Shown: positions 1 to 8,286, numbered from the stretch's first letter. The stretch: 38,507 bases of DNA from Oscillospiraceae bacterium (GCA_902775565.1 CACYMP010000005.1:81911-120417), one strand, 5' to 3'. Notes: generated by a model from the sequence alone, not told the origin. A program made the numbers and translations.

Positions 1-2
1 CG

Positions 3-1130
3 CTCCACAGGATCTGGGACGGCGAGAAGATAAAAGACAATATCAGGATCCACGGAAAGCTCATGTGCATGCAGTCTTGCGGATGCAGGGAGCTTTCGAC
101 CGATTCGATCGATGACATAAGAAAGCTTTTCCAGGGAAGGTTAGACGGCGCATCTTATCTTTCGCAATCAATGATCAATCTTTCGCTCGGAGTGTCAGGC
201 GCTGATACGATCGAGGACTGTTTCCGCGAGATATCGGAGAATGCTGCGGTCGATACGGGATTTGAAGACATGCTCTTATGTCTGCCTCATGACTGGAACA
301 AGAAAAGGACCATTGACGAGCACTTCCATGAGACCGACGAGGAGATGACTATCGTTGCAGGCTTTATTAACAGGAAGTCTATCGAAAAGCAGACATTCAG
401 GAAGAAAGAGATACTGCCCAAGGATCTTATGGATTCGCCTAAACCTTACTTTATCTTCCCGATCCATCATCTCCAGTATTACATGGGTTACATGATCGTC
501 TCTCCGGAAGACAAGACATACAACAAGCTCACAATGCTTGCCTGGATAGTCAATCTCGGATGTATGCTCGACAACTGGAGAGTCAGACAGGAATTAAGTT
601 CCGCTGTAAAGCATATGGAGAACCTGTACAACAGGGATATGCTGACAAACCTCTATAACAGGCATGGCTTCGAGCTGTTTTTCGATGAGATATGCAGCGA
701 CGGCATAGAGAAAAAGACGCCTGTTGCGCTCCTGATCTTTGACATGGATGACTTAAAGCATATCAACGATGTCTACGGTCATGCTGAAGGCGACTACAGC
801 CTTTGCGCGATTGCCGAATCTATGAACTTTGCCGCGGGTAACGGTGAGATCTGCGTAAGGTCAGGCGGTGATGAGTTTACCATGATCGCCAAGGATTATA
901 CCGAAGAGATGGCGAAGGAATTTGTCTCCAGAATGAGAGAACATCTAGAGCTCATCAGCAGGCGCGACAGAAAGCCTTATACCGTTAATTTCAGTTCGGG
1001 TTACTGCATTATGGTCCCTGAGGCTGAAATGGGCAGCATCACGGAGATCTCCGAGAAGTATCTGAAGGCAGCTGACGAGAAGATGTATGAAGAGAAAAAG
1101 CGTCATAAATCCAGAAGAGGCCGCGGATAA
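3..1130 (+). CDS. GGDEF diguanylate cyclase, 5' end cut by the window (probable LacI-type sensor)
   Basis: Makes cyclic di-GMP from two GTP. The reading frame is open to the window edge (the first ATG, at 63, is probably internal), so the N-terminus is missing. Residues just before and after 63 include a KLMCMQSCGC stretch like the end of a periplasmic-binding/LacI-type sensor; this assignment is from memory of related Clostridial proteins. Counting from the ATG at 63, a GAF-like middle region (about 30-175) precedes a helix and the GGDEF domain (about 185-350): DMLTNLYNR at 192-200, FDMDDLKHIND at 226-236 and an intact GGDEF at 268-272. The RxxD inhibitory site expected just upstream of GGDEF is absent, so product inhibition is probably lost. 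It ends at a strong hairpin terminator. Confidence 0.9.
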   Translation, partial: LHRIWDGEKIKDNIRIHGKLMCMQSCGCRELSTDSIDDIRKLFQGRLDGASYLSQSMINLSLGVSGADTIEDCFREISENAAVDTGFEDMLLCLPHDWNKKRTIDEHFHETDEEMTIVAGFINRKSIEKQTFRKKEILPKDLMDSPKPYFIFPIHHLQYYMGYMIVSPEDKTYNKLTMLAWIVNLGCMLDNWRVRQELSSAVKHMENLYNRDMLTNLYNRHGFELFFDEICSDGIEKKTPVALLIFDMDDLKHINDVYGHAEGDYSLCAIAESMNFAAGNGEICVRSGGDEFTMIAKDYTEEMAKEFVSRMREHLELISRRDRKPYTVNFSSGYCIMVPEAEMGSITEISEKYLKAADEKMYEEKKRHKSRRGRG

Positions 1131-1141
1131 ACAAGAACAAA

Positions 1142-1172
1142 AAACAGGGAATGAATAGATCATTCCCTGTTT
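1142..1172. terminator. Bidirectional intrinsic terminator
   Basis: A perfect 13-bp stem (AAACAGGGAATGA / TCATTCCCTGTTT) with a 5-nt loop. It is flanked by an A-rich run on the left and a T-rich run on the right, so it can end both the GGDEF gene and the convergent anti-sigma gene. Confidence 0.9.
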
Positions 1173-1191
1173 CTTTATGTGACGGATCCAA

Positions 1192-2292
1192 TTAGTTAAA
1201 TGCTGTTCCGTTGACTGTTATCTTTGCGATCTTTTCCGCATCCACGAGTCTGTTGAAAAGAACTATAAATCCTGTATCGGAAGGGCTTAAGATACCGTAG
1301 CTTGCGACAGGAGCTTTGCGGTCAAATACGATATATTCCGTTCCGTCCTTGTATGTGATCTTCAGGCTGTTTACAGAGTCCAAAGAATCGCCTTTGCTGT
1401 CCTTTCCACCAGTGGAATCCCACTGCATCGCGATAGGGGAGAGCTTAACTGTTCCGCCTGTTGATGACTTGAATGTCTTTGAAGAAAGCATTTCGGCAAC
1501 GGGGATCTTAACGGTCTTTTCTTCCTTGATAAAGCTCTTTTCTCCCTTGGCAAGGTTCATGTCCGAGATCTCTTTTCTGGTCTTGGTGAACTCGCGGCAT
1601 ACCAGCGTGATGTGGTCCTTGATATGGGCAGCTTCACTGTTTGAATAAAGCGCGCTGATATCGCTGAGGTATTCATAGCAATAGAGCTTGTTCTTTGTTG
1701 AGCGCTCTAAATCTACCCAGATCTTGCCTTCGCCGCCTTCAAATCCGAATTCGATCTTGGAGTTCTCGTTAAATCTGGCGCCCATGGCCTCGTTGTCCTG
1801 CTGGCTGTAATTAAATACGTCAACACCCGCTTCTCTTTCTACGCTGAATGCAACAACAAATCCCATGCCGTCTCTTACCACCGTATTAACAGTAACAGAT
1901 GTGTCTCCGATCGTTGTTGTGACAGCCTCTGTCGTATATTTGCCGCCGATTAGGCGCTCTGCCTCTTCAAGATCCTGGGAAACGTATTCTATCCTGGGCA
2001 TTACTGCTGTGCGGGTGACGGGATTGCCGTGATCATCCGTCTTTCCGCTCTCGGTTACTGTGACCTGGTGGCTGGGTACATTATTCTTTCCGATGTTGCC
2101 CCAGATCCTGCCGAAAAGTTCTCCGCCTGTAGCTGCATTAACTACAAAAGGCGCTGCCAATACAAGTGCTGCTGCAGCTGCGGCAATCTGAACGCCTAAT
2201 CTGCTTACCTTTGCCTTGCTCTGCATCATGGAATTGCGGATCTGCTGCTTCTTGCTGTCATCCATGACGACTTTATCGAAAGTATCTTTCAT
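1192..2292 (-). CDS. Membrane-anchored anti-sigma-like protein (DUF4179-type) partner of the ECF sigma factor
   Basis: A 366-aa protein with a short cytoplasmic N-terminus (1-32), one transmembrane helix (about 33-54, Ala/Val rich) and a large external domain. This is the plan of Clostridial anti-sigma proteins that hold an ECF sigma factor at the membrane and sense an outside signal. It starts one base after the sigma gene stops, behind a GGAGG, so the two are co-translated. No zinc-binding HxxxCxxC anti-sigma motif is visible, so sigma binding would have to use the short N-terminal segment. The external domain resembles DUF4179 proteins only in general layout. The pairing with the sigma factor is inferred from gene order. 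Confidence 0.75.
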   Translation of the reverse strand: MKDTFDKVVMDDSKKQQIRNSMMQSKAKVSRLGVQIAAAAAALVLAAPFVVNAATGGELFGRIWGNIGKNNVPSHQVTVTESGKTDDHGNPVTRTAVMPRIEYVSQDLEEAERLIGGKYTTEAVTTTIGDTSVTVNTVVRDGMGFVVAFSVEREAGVDVFNYSQQDNEAMGARFNENSKIEFGFEGGEGKIWVDLERSTKNKLYCYEYLSDISALYSNSEAAHIKDHITLVCREFTKTRKEISDMNLAKGEKSFIKEEKTVKIPVAEMLSSKTFKSSTGGTVKLSPIAMQWDSTGGKDSKGDSLDSVNSLKITYKDGTEYIVFDRKAPVASYGILSPSDTGFIVLFNRLVDAEKIAKITVNGTAFN

Positions 2293-2293
2293 C

Positions 2294-2767
2294 TTATTCC
2301 TCCAGTTTGATTCGTATCATTTCTTTGCCTCTGCTGATCCTCATCGATGTTGCAGACTCTGAAATCTGCAGTATCTTCGCGATCTCTTTGTACGAATATC
2401 CCGCATAGTAATGAAGGTAGATCGGGACCCTGTACCGGTCCTCCAATCTCATGAGTTCGTCGAAAACGGCCTTATTCCTTTCCGTGAAACCGTCAAAATA
2501 CTGCAATTCCGGTTCTGCTGACTCAAGATCAACGTTTGTTTTGCGTACAGATGATCTGAGGTGATCCTTGCACATATTTGCCGTTATCGTCATGAGATAT
2601 GTCTTCTCGGTGCTCCTGATGATCGGAATATGCTTTCCGAGAAGTTTTAAAAACACTTCCTGGACTATATCCTCCGCATCGTGCTTAGAGCCGACATATG
2701 AGACAGCAAATCTGAAAAGATCATCTGAATAAAGATCAAACAATCTGACCGCGTCTTCGTTTTTCAA
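2294..2767 (-). CDS. ECF-type RNA polymerase sigma factor
   Basis: A 157-aa sigma-70 family protein of the ECF group. It directs RNA polymerase to a small regulon, usually envelope stress, when its membrane partner releases it. Region 2 carries HDAEDIVQEVFLKLL (about 28-43). Region 4 carries the helix-turn-helix GYSYKEIAKILQISESATSM near 122-141, followed by RISRGKEMIR. There is no region 3, and length is normal for the group. The start is set by a GGAGG eight bases upstream. The target promoter is not identifiable; the upstream gap (2768-2902) would carry the autoregulatory promoter if there is one, but I could not find a convincing AAC/CGT pair. Confidence 0.92.
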   Translation of the reverse strand: MKNEDAVRLFDLYSDDLFRFAVSYVGSKHDAEDIVQEVFLKLLGKHIPIIRSTEKTYLMTITANMCKDHLRSSVRKTNVDLESAEPELQYFDGFTERNKAVFDELMRLEDRYRVPIYLHYYAGYSYKEIAKILQISESATSMRISRGKEMIRIKLEE

Positions 2768-2902
2768 GTCTTTAACCTCCGGTGTATTTTTGAGATCTCA
2801 CTCATAATACGAATCAGGACTGTATTTTCTCACAAAACAAAATATACGGCACACAAAACGCGTATAATATTTTAGGTAAAACAGTGGAAGAGGGGTTGTC
2901 AG

Positions 2903-3214
2903 ATGCAGTTCAAAGAAGGTCTTTGCTGGAAAGCATGTTATGACGAAGAAATAGACATCTATACGGCTGAACGCAGCTGGAGAGGTTTTTATCAGCTTTG
3001 CCAGATCGATAAAGAGACCTATGACAGGCTTGATGATGCGCTTACCGGTGATGACAGTCCCGATGCGCTGATAAGCAAGGGACGTCTGCTTTTCGAAGCG
3101 GGTGGCGAGGATATTGAATCCGCTTACTGTATAGTCCGCGATGAGAAATACAATGAACTGGCTCCATGGTCACGCGCTAAGGACAGATACGAAAGAAGAT
3201 ACGGCAAGGATTAA
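2903..3214 (+). CDS. Hypothetical acidic protein, 103 aa
   Basis: I do not recognise this gene. It encodes a soluble 103-aa protein with no signal peptide or membrane segment, rich in Asp/Glu and aromatic residues, with four cysteines scattered without a metal-site pattern. A GAGGGG lies upstream at normal distance, and a TATAAT (2863-2868) lies about 35 bp before the ATG, so it is very likely expressed from its own promoter. It diverges from the sigma/anti-sigma operon and could belong to that regulon, but nothing in the sequence proves it. Confidence 0.65.
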   Translation: MQFKEGLCWKACYDEEIDIYTAERSWRGFYQLCQIDKETYDRLDDALTGDDSPDALISKGRLLFEAGGEDIESAYCIVRDEKYNELAPWSRAKDRYERRYGKD

Positions 3215-3280
3215 CTGCCGCCATCTTCAGCACTTTGTTTGATACTCAATAAACAAATATCGAAAAACGATAAAATCTTC

Positions 3281-3309
3281 TTGAAATACGAAAAGCCCTG
3301 TGCTATTAT
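3281..3309 (+). promoter_or_regulatory. Sigma-A promoter for the 128-aa membrane protein
   Basis: TTGAAA (3281-3286), a 17-bp spacer and TATTAT (3304-3309) match the vegetative consensus well and lie 51 bp before the ATG at 3360. Confidence 0.7.
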
Positions 3310-3359
3310 TCACGTATAGGGATGCCGGCACCTGAGTCTATTGTTCAGGGAGAATAATC

Positions 3360-3746
3360 ATGAAAAGAGCGATCATAGCTATTATCCTAGGCTTTGCCAT
3401 ATTAGTTTCGGCATTCGGAATCTATGCCGTTTACGGGTGTTTTGATTATGTTAACCGTTGCGTATCGATCACGCCGAGGGATAACATTAAGGCTGTTGAG
3501 ATGAATAAGCTGTACAGCATTGAGGATTTCTTTCTTATCGAGAGAGAAAAAGACACTAGCAACAGAGTTGTAGGTATCATGTGGGAAGACGGCTCACATG
3601 AGAATATCTGTGTGATGGAGAACGGGCTTTTTAGAGTTACCGGTGGAACCGGTTATTTGTGCATATATTTAGAAGACCGGAATAATGACTCTCCCGAGCG
3701 CTCTTATAAAGATATAAAACTCCCTGTTGTGAGCGGATCAACGTGA
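3360..3746 (+). CDS. Hypothetical membrane-anchored or secreted protein, 128 aa
   Basis: No family recognised. The N-terminus is a hydrophobic helix (about 4-27, after MKRA), which is either an uncleaved anchor or a signal peptide. The roughly 100-residue remainder would be outside the cell. A GGGAG lies nine bases before the ATG, and a good promoter (3281-3309) drives it alone. It runs convergently into the radical SAM cassette with only 14 bp between stop codons and no hairpin visible there, so transcripts from the two sides may overlap. Confidence 0.6.
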   Translation: MKRAIIAIILGFAILVSAFGIYAVYGCFDYVNRCVSITPRDNIKAVEMNKLYSIEDFFLIEREKDTSNRVVGIMWEDGSHENICVMENGLFRVTGGTGYLCIYLEDRNNDSPERSYKDIKLPVVSGST

Positions 3747-3760
3747 TATTAAGGAATGCT

Positions 3761-4822
3761 CTAAGAATACTTTTTTGCAAATCTTTCGGGGTCGGTCTGA
3801 TACAGTTCTTCGCCTAATCTGTCGCTTATCTCGATAAGCATGCGCTCATATGTGCACTGCAGAGGCGATACCTGATTCTCGTTGCCGGTATTCATCCTGT
3901 TAGCACATCCGCATGAATTCGTGCAGCGCTTGACGAGATCGCATCCCTTGCATGTCTCCGGAGTCGAAGACTTTTTGGCAAGTTCTGCAACCTTTTTATT
4001 GTCTATACCGTCGAAAACGTTACCTAAAAGATAGTCTTTATCTCCGATGAACGAGGTGCAGGGATAAAGTTCTCCTGAAGGCGTGACAGGGAGCTGTCTT
4101 ACTCCAAGATGGCAGCGCTCAGCCGTGTTATTGCCTCTTATGCAGTCGCTTATCTTAGAGTCCAGGGCGGACATGTAGAACCTGTCTTTTTTGATGAAGA
4201 GATCTTTAAGATAAACTGCAGTTTTTTCAAGCTGTTCTCTTAACAGATCAAGATCACTGTCGGTCCAGTTTACTTTATGGCCGTATGCGATGACAAAAGA
4301 TACGTGCTTGAATCCGAGCTCGTGAAGATACCTTACTGATTCAGCATAGAAAGGAACAGCCTGAGGAGCTATCGTGGCAAGAGCAGATGCTTCAGGCATG
4401 TATTTAAGAAGAAGTTTTGCCTTTTCTTCAACAACAGATGAAGTGGGCTTTCCGTTTGCAAAGACTCTGCAGACGTCCTGCGCCTTGCCGTCAAAGGACA
4501 TGCCTATCCCGAGATGAGCCTTGACCGCGCGCTCAAGGAATTCCTCATCTAATAGAGTGCCGTTGGTGGTCATCTTGCAGTCGAATCTTATCCCTGTTTC
4601 TTCCGATTTCTTTTCACAGTAATCCAGGGCTTTGTATATGAGGTCCTTCTTGAGCAAAGGTTCGCCGCCGAAAAAGCAGAGGCCCGCGCGCGTTCCTTTC
4701 GAGAACGCAAGATCGCAGGCTTTATAGAGCACCTCTTCGCTCATGTCTTTGGGGCATTTCTCGCGGATGCAGTAGCTGCAGTCCATGTTGCAATTATCTG
4801 TAAGGTGAAGTGTAAGGTTCAT
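3761..4822 (-). CDS. Radical SAM/SPASM peptide maturase
   Basis: A 353-aa radical SAM enzyme with a complete SPASM domain, the class that installs cross-links or other changes in ribosomal peptides or protein side chains. The SAM cluster motif is C11-x3-C15-x2-C18, with the GGEP motif at 52-55. The SPASM seven-cysteine pattern is complete: C237-x12-G250-x4-C255, then C291-x2-C294-x5-C300-x3-C304 and C323, enough for two auxiliary 4Fe-4S clusters. It begins nine bases after the second of two paralogous small lipoprotein-like genes and has no Shine-Dalgarno of its own, so translation probably depends on coupling, keeping enzyme low relative to peptide. The substrate is inferred to be those peptides. 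An anaerobic sulfatase maturase is less likely, as no sulfatase is nearby. Confidence 0.88.
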   Translation of the reverse strand: MNLTLHLTDNCNMDCSYCIREKCPKDMSEEVLYKACDLAFSKGTRAGLCFFGGEPLLKKDLIYKALDYCEKKSEETGIRFDCKMTTNGTLLDEEFLERAVKAHLGIGMSFDGKAQDVCRVFANGKPTSSVVEEKAKLLLKYMPEASALATIAPQAVPFYAESVRYLHELGFKHVSFVIAYGHKVNWTDSDLDLLREQLEKTAVYLKDLFIKKDRFYMSALDSKISDCIRGNNTAERCHLGVRQLPVTPSGELYPCTSFIGDKDYLLGNVFDGIDNKKVAELAKKSSTPETCKGCDLVKRCTNSCGCANRMNTGNENQVSPLQCTYERMLIEISDRLGEELYQTDPERFAKKYS

Positions 4823-4831
4823 AATCTGTTG

Positions 4832-5074
4832 TCAGTCAATATTATTCGAAACGATTCCTGCGGTGATCAAGGAGTTTACAGTTTCTCTTGTGGTTTCTTC
4901 CGGCGCCATAGCCACGTTGCCGGATAGCTCAACTTGAGATTCTGTCGGTTTTGTATCTGCTGTCCCTGCATATTCCACTTCGCCGCAGCCGGTTAATGCT
5001 GTTGCTGCGATTGCAGCAGCGATGCCTATTGCGTAAAGCGGCTTCTTATAGTCTTTTAACGGTGATATCTTCAT
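4832..5074 (-). CDS. Small lipoprotein-like putative precursor peptide B (80 aa)
   Basis: An 80-aa peptide. Residues 1-30 form a basic and hydrophobic leader ending in the lipobox LTGC30. The acidic, Thr/Glu-rich remainder begins with YAGTAD then KPTESQVELSG. The leader is shared with the 98-aa peptide just upstream: 19 of the first 30 residues are identical, including YKKPLYAIG at 9-17, and both put the cysteine at residue 30. The regions after the cysteine also align around YAG-x2-D-x2-PTE and V-x-L-x-G. Placed between its paralog and a radical SAM/SPASM enzyme, it is a likely modification substrate. It has GAGG about nine bases before the ATG. There is no free cysteine beyond the lipobox, so a thioether chemistry is not favoured. 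Confidence 0.75.
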   Translation of the reverse strand: MKISPLKDYKKPLYAIGIAAAIAATALTGCGEVEYAGTADTKPTESQVELSGNVAMAPEETTRETVNSLITAGIVSNNID

Positions 5075-5094
5075 AGCTGTTTACCTCAAGCTTC

Positions 5095-5391
5095 CTAGCA
5101 GTCATTGTCATCGATGGGTGCTCCGCCTTCAAGTCGTACTTTAGTGGTCATGGATGGACGTATTTTTGTTTCGCCTTCAAATTTTGTTTCAGATGTCTCT
5201 GTGATACTTTCTGCTATTTCCCCATCAAGCTGAACTTCAGTCGTCTCGGTGGGGCGGACATCCATTCCGCCCGCATAGTCGGGGCCTTTGCCGGGGTCTG
5301 TGCATCCGGATACTGATGCGGCCATGATGGTTGCCGCCAGTCCTATGGCATAGAGCGGTTTTTTGTAGTTTTTAGCCTGTGTTATCTTCAT
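5095..5391 (-). CDS. Small lipoprotein-like putative precursor peptide A (98 aa)
   Basis: A 98-aa peptide, first gene of the radical SAM cassette. The leader (1-30) ends in the lipobox VSGC30. The mature part holds imperfect internal repeats of the form RP(T/S)-x-TT-(E/K)-V-x-L-(D/E)-G, at about 46-57 and 78-89, with a third weaker copy ETSETKFEGE (about 65-74). It ends in Cys98. Repeated core units are common in radical SAM-modified peptides. GGAG lies nine bases before the ATG. The next gene follows after 20 bp with no terminator between. A plain surface lipoprotein is the alternative reading, but the leader conservation and tight linkage to the maturase favour a processed and modified, lipid-anchored product. 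Confidence 0.75.
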   Translation of the reverse strand: MKITQAKNYKKPLYAIGLAATIMAASVSGCTDPGKGPDYAGGMDVRPTETTEVQLDGEIAESITETSETKFEGETKIRPSMTTKVRLEGGAPIDDNDC

Positions 5392-5515
5392 AGTCTTGAT
5401 CTCCTTTTTCGTGCTTTCATCCTATATACAGATAAAAGGAGGAAAATGTTGCAGAAGATTTTTGTAAATCCGAAATATGATATAAATTTGTTCTTTCTAA
5501 TAATATAGCAATTTG

Positions 5516-5543
5516 TTTGATGTTAGAATTAGTACATTATAAA
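5516..5543 (+). promoter_or_regulatory. Probable sigma-A promoter for the dehydrogenase operon
   Basis: TTTGAT (5516-5521), 16-bp spacer, TATAAA (5538-5543), lying 25 bp before the alcohol dehydrogenase ATG in an AT-rich stretch. Confidence 0.5.
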
Positions 5544-5568
5544 TTTTTTTTGAGAGGAGAATGAGACC

Positions 5569-6747
5569 ATGTTCGATTTCAAGTACTATACCCCCACAAA
5601 AGTTATTTTCGGAAAGAATACAGAGAGCAAGGTTGCTGACCTTATCAAGGAGTTCGGAGGCACGAAAGTACTGGTCCATTACGGCGGCGGAAGCGTTGTC
5701 CGTTCCGGTCTTCTCAAGCGTGTTACGGATACGCTCGATGCAGCTGACATCAAGTATATCGTTTTAGGAGGAGCTGTTCCGAATCCTCATCTCGGACTTG
5801 TTTACGAAGGCATTGAACTCTGCAAAAAAGAAAATGTCGATTTTCTCCTGGCTGTAGGCGGCGGAAGTGCGATCGATTCTGCCAAGGCTATCGGATACGG
5901 TGTCGCAAATGAAGGTGATGTATGGGATTACTACGATTATAAGCGTCAGGTAAGCGGCTGCCTTCCTTTGGGCGTCATCCTGACCATTGCGGCAACGGGA
6001 AGCGAGATGAGCGATTCCTCTGTTATAACCAAGGAGGAAGGCTTGGTTAAGCGCGGATACAGCAGTGATTACGGCCGCCCGAGATTTGCGATAATGAACC
6101 CCGAACTCACCATGACATTGCCTGATTATCAGACTGCATGCGGTTGCACGGACATCATGATGCATACGATGGAAAGATATTTCACGAACGGCGGCAACAT
6201 GGAGATCACTGATGCTTTGGCTGAAGGACTTCTGCGCACTGTTAAGAAGAATGCCGTTATCCTCAGGGACGATCCTAAGAACTACGATGCAAGAGCCGAA
6301 GTCATGTGGGCGGGAAGCCTTGCACATAACGGTCTTACGGGCTGCGGCAATGACGGCGGCGACTGGATGACGCATAAGCTCGAGCACGAGCTCGGAGGCC
6401 TCTACGATGTTGCACACGGTGCAGGTCTTGCTGCTATCTGGGGTTCGTGGGCACGTTATGTTTATAAGGACTGCCTGCCGAGATTCAAGAAGTTCGCGAT
6501 AAACGTCATGGACGTTGCAGATGAAGGTACTGATGAGGAGATCGCGCTTAAGGGTATCGAGGCAATGGAGGACTTCTACAGAAGTATCAACATGCCTACT
6601 AACCTTCGTGAACTCGGTGTTAATGCAACCGAGGAAGATCTTGTAACCATGGCGCACAAGTGCGCTGTAGGTGTCGGCGGAGAGATGGGTTCGGCTAAAG
6701 TCCTCAATGAACAGGCAATGCTGGACATTTTCAGAATGAGCATGTAA
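5569..6747 (+). CDS. Iron-containing alcohol dehydrogenase (butanol dehydrogenase/YqhD-like)
   Basis: A 392-aa NAD(P)H-dependent dehydrogenase of the iron-containing (group III) family that reduces aldehydes to alcohols in the cytoplasm, typically in fermentation or aldehyde detoxification. The N-terminal dinucleotide domain shows VGGGSAIDSAKAIG. The C-terminal metal domain keeps the Asp and His of TDIMMHTMERYF and the His residues of the HKLEHELGGLYDVAHGAG stretch, the expected iron or zinc ligands. Length is normal for BdhA/YqhD proteins. The start at 5569 has GAGAGGAG upstream. It is followed after 15 bp by a Gfo/Idh/MocA oxidoreductase, so the two form an operon. Exact substrate cannot be told from sequence. 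Confidence 0.93.
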   Translation: MFDFKYYTPTKVIFGKNTESKVADLIKEFGGTKVLVHYGGGSVVRSGLLKRVTDTLDAADIKYIVLGGAVPNPHLGLVYEGIELCKKENVDFLLAVGGGSAIDSAKAIGYGVANEGDVWDYYDYKRQVSGCLPLGVILTIAATGSEMSDSSVITKEEGLVKRGYSSDYGRPRFAIMNPELTMTLPDYQTACGCTDIMMHTMERYFTNGGNMEITDALAEGLLRTVKKNAVILRDDPKNYDARAEVMWAGSLAHNGLTGCGNDGGDWMTHKLEHELGGLYDVAHGAGLAAIWGSWARYVYKDCLPRFKKFAINVMDVADEGTDEEIALKGIEAMEDFYRSINMPTNLRELGVNATEEDLVTMAHKCAVGVGGEMGSAKVLNEQAMLDIFRMSM

Positions 6748-6762
6748 CAGGAGGGATCCGTT

Positions 6763-7734
6763 ATGTCGGTGAAATGGGGTGTTTTAGGCACTGCGAATAT
6801 AGCTAAGGGCTGTACGATTCCCGGAATGAAGGAAGCTCTCAACTGCGAGCTCTATGCCATTGCGGGAAGGTCAGAGGAAAAGGTTGAAAGCTACAAGACG
6901 GAATTCGGATTTCAGAAAGGCTATGTAGGTTACGATAACCTGTTGGATGATCCGGAAGTTCAGGCGGTCTATATCCCGCTTCCGAACCATCTTCATAAGG
7001 AATGGGTCATTAAGGCACTTAAGAAGGGCAAGCATGTTCTCTGCGAAAAGCCGATGGCTCTTAATGCCGATGATGCAAGAGAGATGTTTGCCGTGGCAAA
7101 AGAGAACAACGTTATCCTCATGGAAGCATACGCATATCTTCACACTCCATATATTCTTTCGCTTAAATCAGATCTCCAGAGCGGTGTAATAGGCGATGTC
7201 GATTTCATCGAGACTGCATTCTATACCCAGGGTTATGTTGAAGACATAAGGATACATAAGAGTATGGGCGGCGGTGCCATTTACGATCTCGGATGCTATT
7301 GCACTACGATGATACTGTCGCTGATCGATTCCGAGCCTGATCTGGTCTTGGCCAACGCCGAGTTTAATGATGAGGGTGCAGATCTTTTCGCTTCCGCGCT
7401 TTTGAAGTTCAGGAACGGCGTAAGAGCTGCATTCAACGTCGGCATGATCTTCGATCCTTCAAATGACGGAAGACGTGACAGGCTATATATTCACGGAACG
7501 AAAGGAACCATCGTTTCGGAAGTTGAGTATAATCAGTCAGGAAGGCTGACCTACACGATAAAGGCGGGTAATAAAGAATACCACCCGACTATCGATGTCG
7601 CTCAGAACTATATGCTCGAAGTCGAGCAGCTCGGAAGATGCATCGAGAACGGCGAGGCTCAGCACATAACACCCGAATTCACGGTAAAGAACGCCGAACT
7701 CCTTGATAGAGTCCTGAAGCAGATAGGATATTAA
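6763..7734 (+). CDS. Gfo/Idh/MocA family oxidoreductase
   Basis: A 323-aa NAD(P)-dependent oxidoreductase, usually acting on sugars, inositols or related polyols. The Rossmann fold opens with WGVLGTANIAKG (about 5-16) and carries the family CEKPMAL motif (about 94-100). The C-terminal half is the substrate domain, with a GGGAIYDLGCY segment in the region of the catalytic site. AGGAGG lies just before the ATG, only 15 bp after the alcohol dehydrogenase, so both are co-transcribed. The substrate is not deducible. Confidence 0.92.
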   Translation: MSVKWGVLGTANIAKGCTIPGMKEALNCELYAIAGRSEEKVESYKTEFGFQKGYVGYDNLLDDPEVQAVYIPLPNHLHKEWVIKALKKGKHVLCEKPMALNADDAREMFAVAKENNVILMEAYAYLHTPYILSLKSDLQSGVIGDVDFIETAFYTQGYVEDIRIHKSMGGGAIYDLGCYCTTMILSLIDSEPDLVLANAEFNDEGADLFASALLKFRNGVRAAFNVGMIFDPSNDGRRDRLYIHGTKGTIVSEVEYNQSGRLTYTIKAGNKEYHPTIDVAQNYMLEVEQLGRCIENGEAQHITPEFTVKNAELLDRVLKQIGY

Positions 7735-7744
7735 AGGTGCGTCA

Positions 7745-7773
7745 TTGACGTTGTTTTCGAAGATTTATAGAAT
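7745..7773 (+). promoter_or_regulatory. Sigma-A promoter for the Lys-rich protein
   Basis: TTGACG (7745-7750), 17-bp spacer and TAGAAT (7768-7773), 37 bp before the ATG. The -35 box overlaps a short palindrome CGTCA-T-TGACG at 7740-7750, which may bind a regulator. Confidence 0.7.
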
Positions 7774-7809
7774 CAGGATTATAAGAAAAAACATGCGGAG
7801 GTATAGCTC

Positions 7810-8286
7810 ATGGCAGACGACAAACTCGATATCTCATCCATCTTCGGTGATACATTCAAGCAGATCTCTGATGCATTGTCAGGCGAGACTCAGAAGAAAT
7901 CCAAAAAGAAGGTTTCTTCAATAGCCGGTATCCCGCTCCCTCAGAGTTCTTCGACAGCCAAGAAGTCAACATCAAAGAAGAAAACAACAACCAAGAAGAC
8001 TTCTGCGCTCGATAAGGCAACTATGGCAGGTGTTACTGCAGCAAAGAAAGCTTCAACGACAAAGAAGACGACCGCAAGCAAGACTACAACAGCCAAGAAG
8101 ACAACGGCATCAAAGACCACCTCTTCAAAGAAGGCAGGCAAGATCATGCTTGAGATCAACGGCAGACAGGTCGATTTCAAGACGATCGAGCAGAAGGCAG
8201 CTAAGCTCGGAGGCAATTGCTATGTGGTTGTCAACGAGAAGAAGATCTATAACGAAGACGGCAAGTCTGTCAGTCTGTTCTCGTAA
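7810..8286 (+). CDS. Lys/Thr-rich, histone-tail-like protein with a DUF6465-like C-terminal domain
   Basis: A 158-aa cytoplasmic protein. Residues 1-30 are acidic to neutral. Residues 31-110 are low-complexity Lys/Thr/Ser/Ala (AKKSTSKKKTTTKK and similar), like the tail of bacterial H1-type proteins. The last 48 residues form a compact domain starting IMLEINGRQVDFKTIE, which resembles the DUF6465 domain of Clostridia from memory. The basic tail suggests nucleic acid or polyanion binding; this is inferred from composition only. There is no signal peptide. It is driven by a strong promoter (7745-7773) and GGAGG, pointing to high expression. Confidence 0.75.
   Translation: MADDKLDISSIFGDTFKQISDALSGETQKKSKKKVSSIAGIPLPQSSSTAKKSTSKKKTTTKKTSALDKATMAGVTAAKKASTTKKTTASKTTTAKKTTASKTTSSKKAGKIMLEINGRQVDFKTIEQKAAKLGGNCYVVVNEKKIYNEDGKSVSLFS

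Noticed and set aside
5764..6657. A 297-codon minus-strand open frame
   Set aside because: It is antisense to the alcohol dehydrogenase, has no family motif and no ribosome site.
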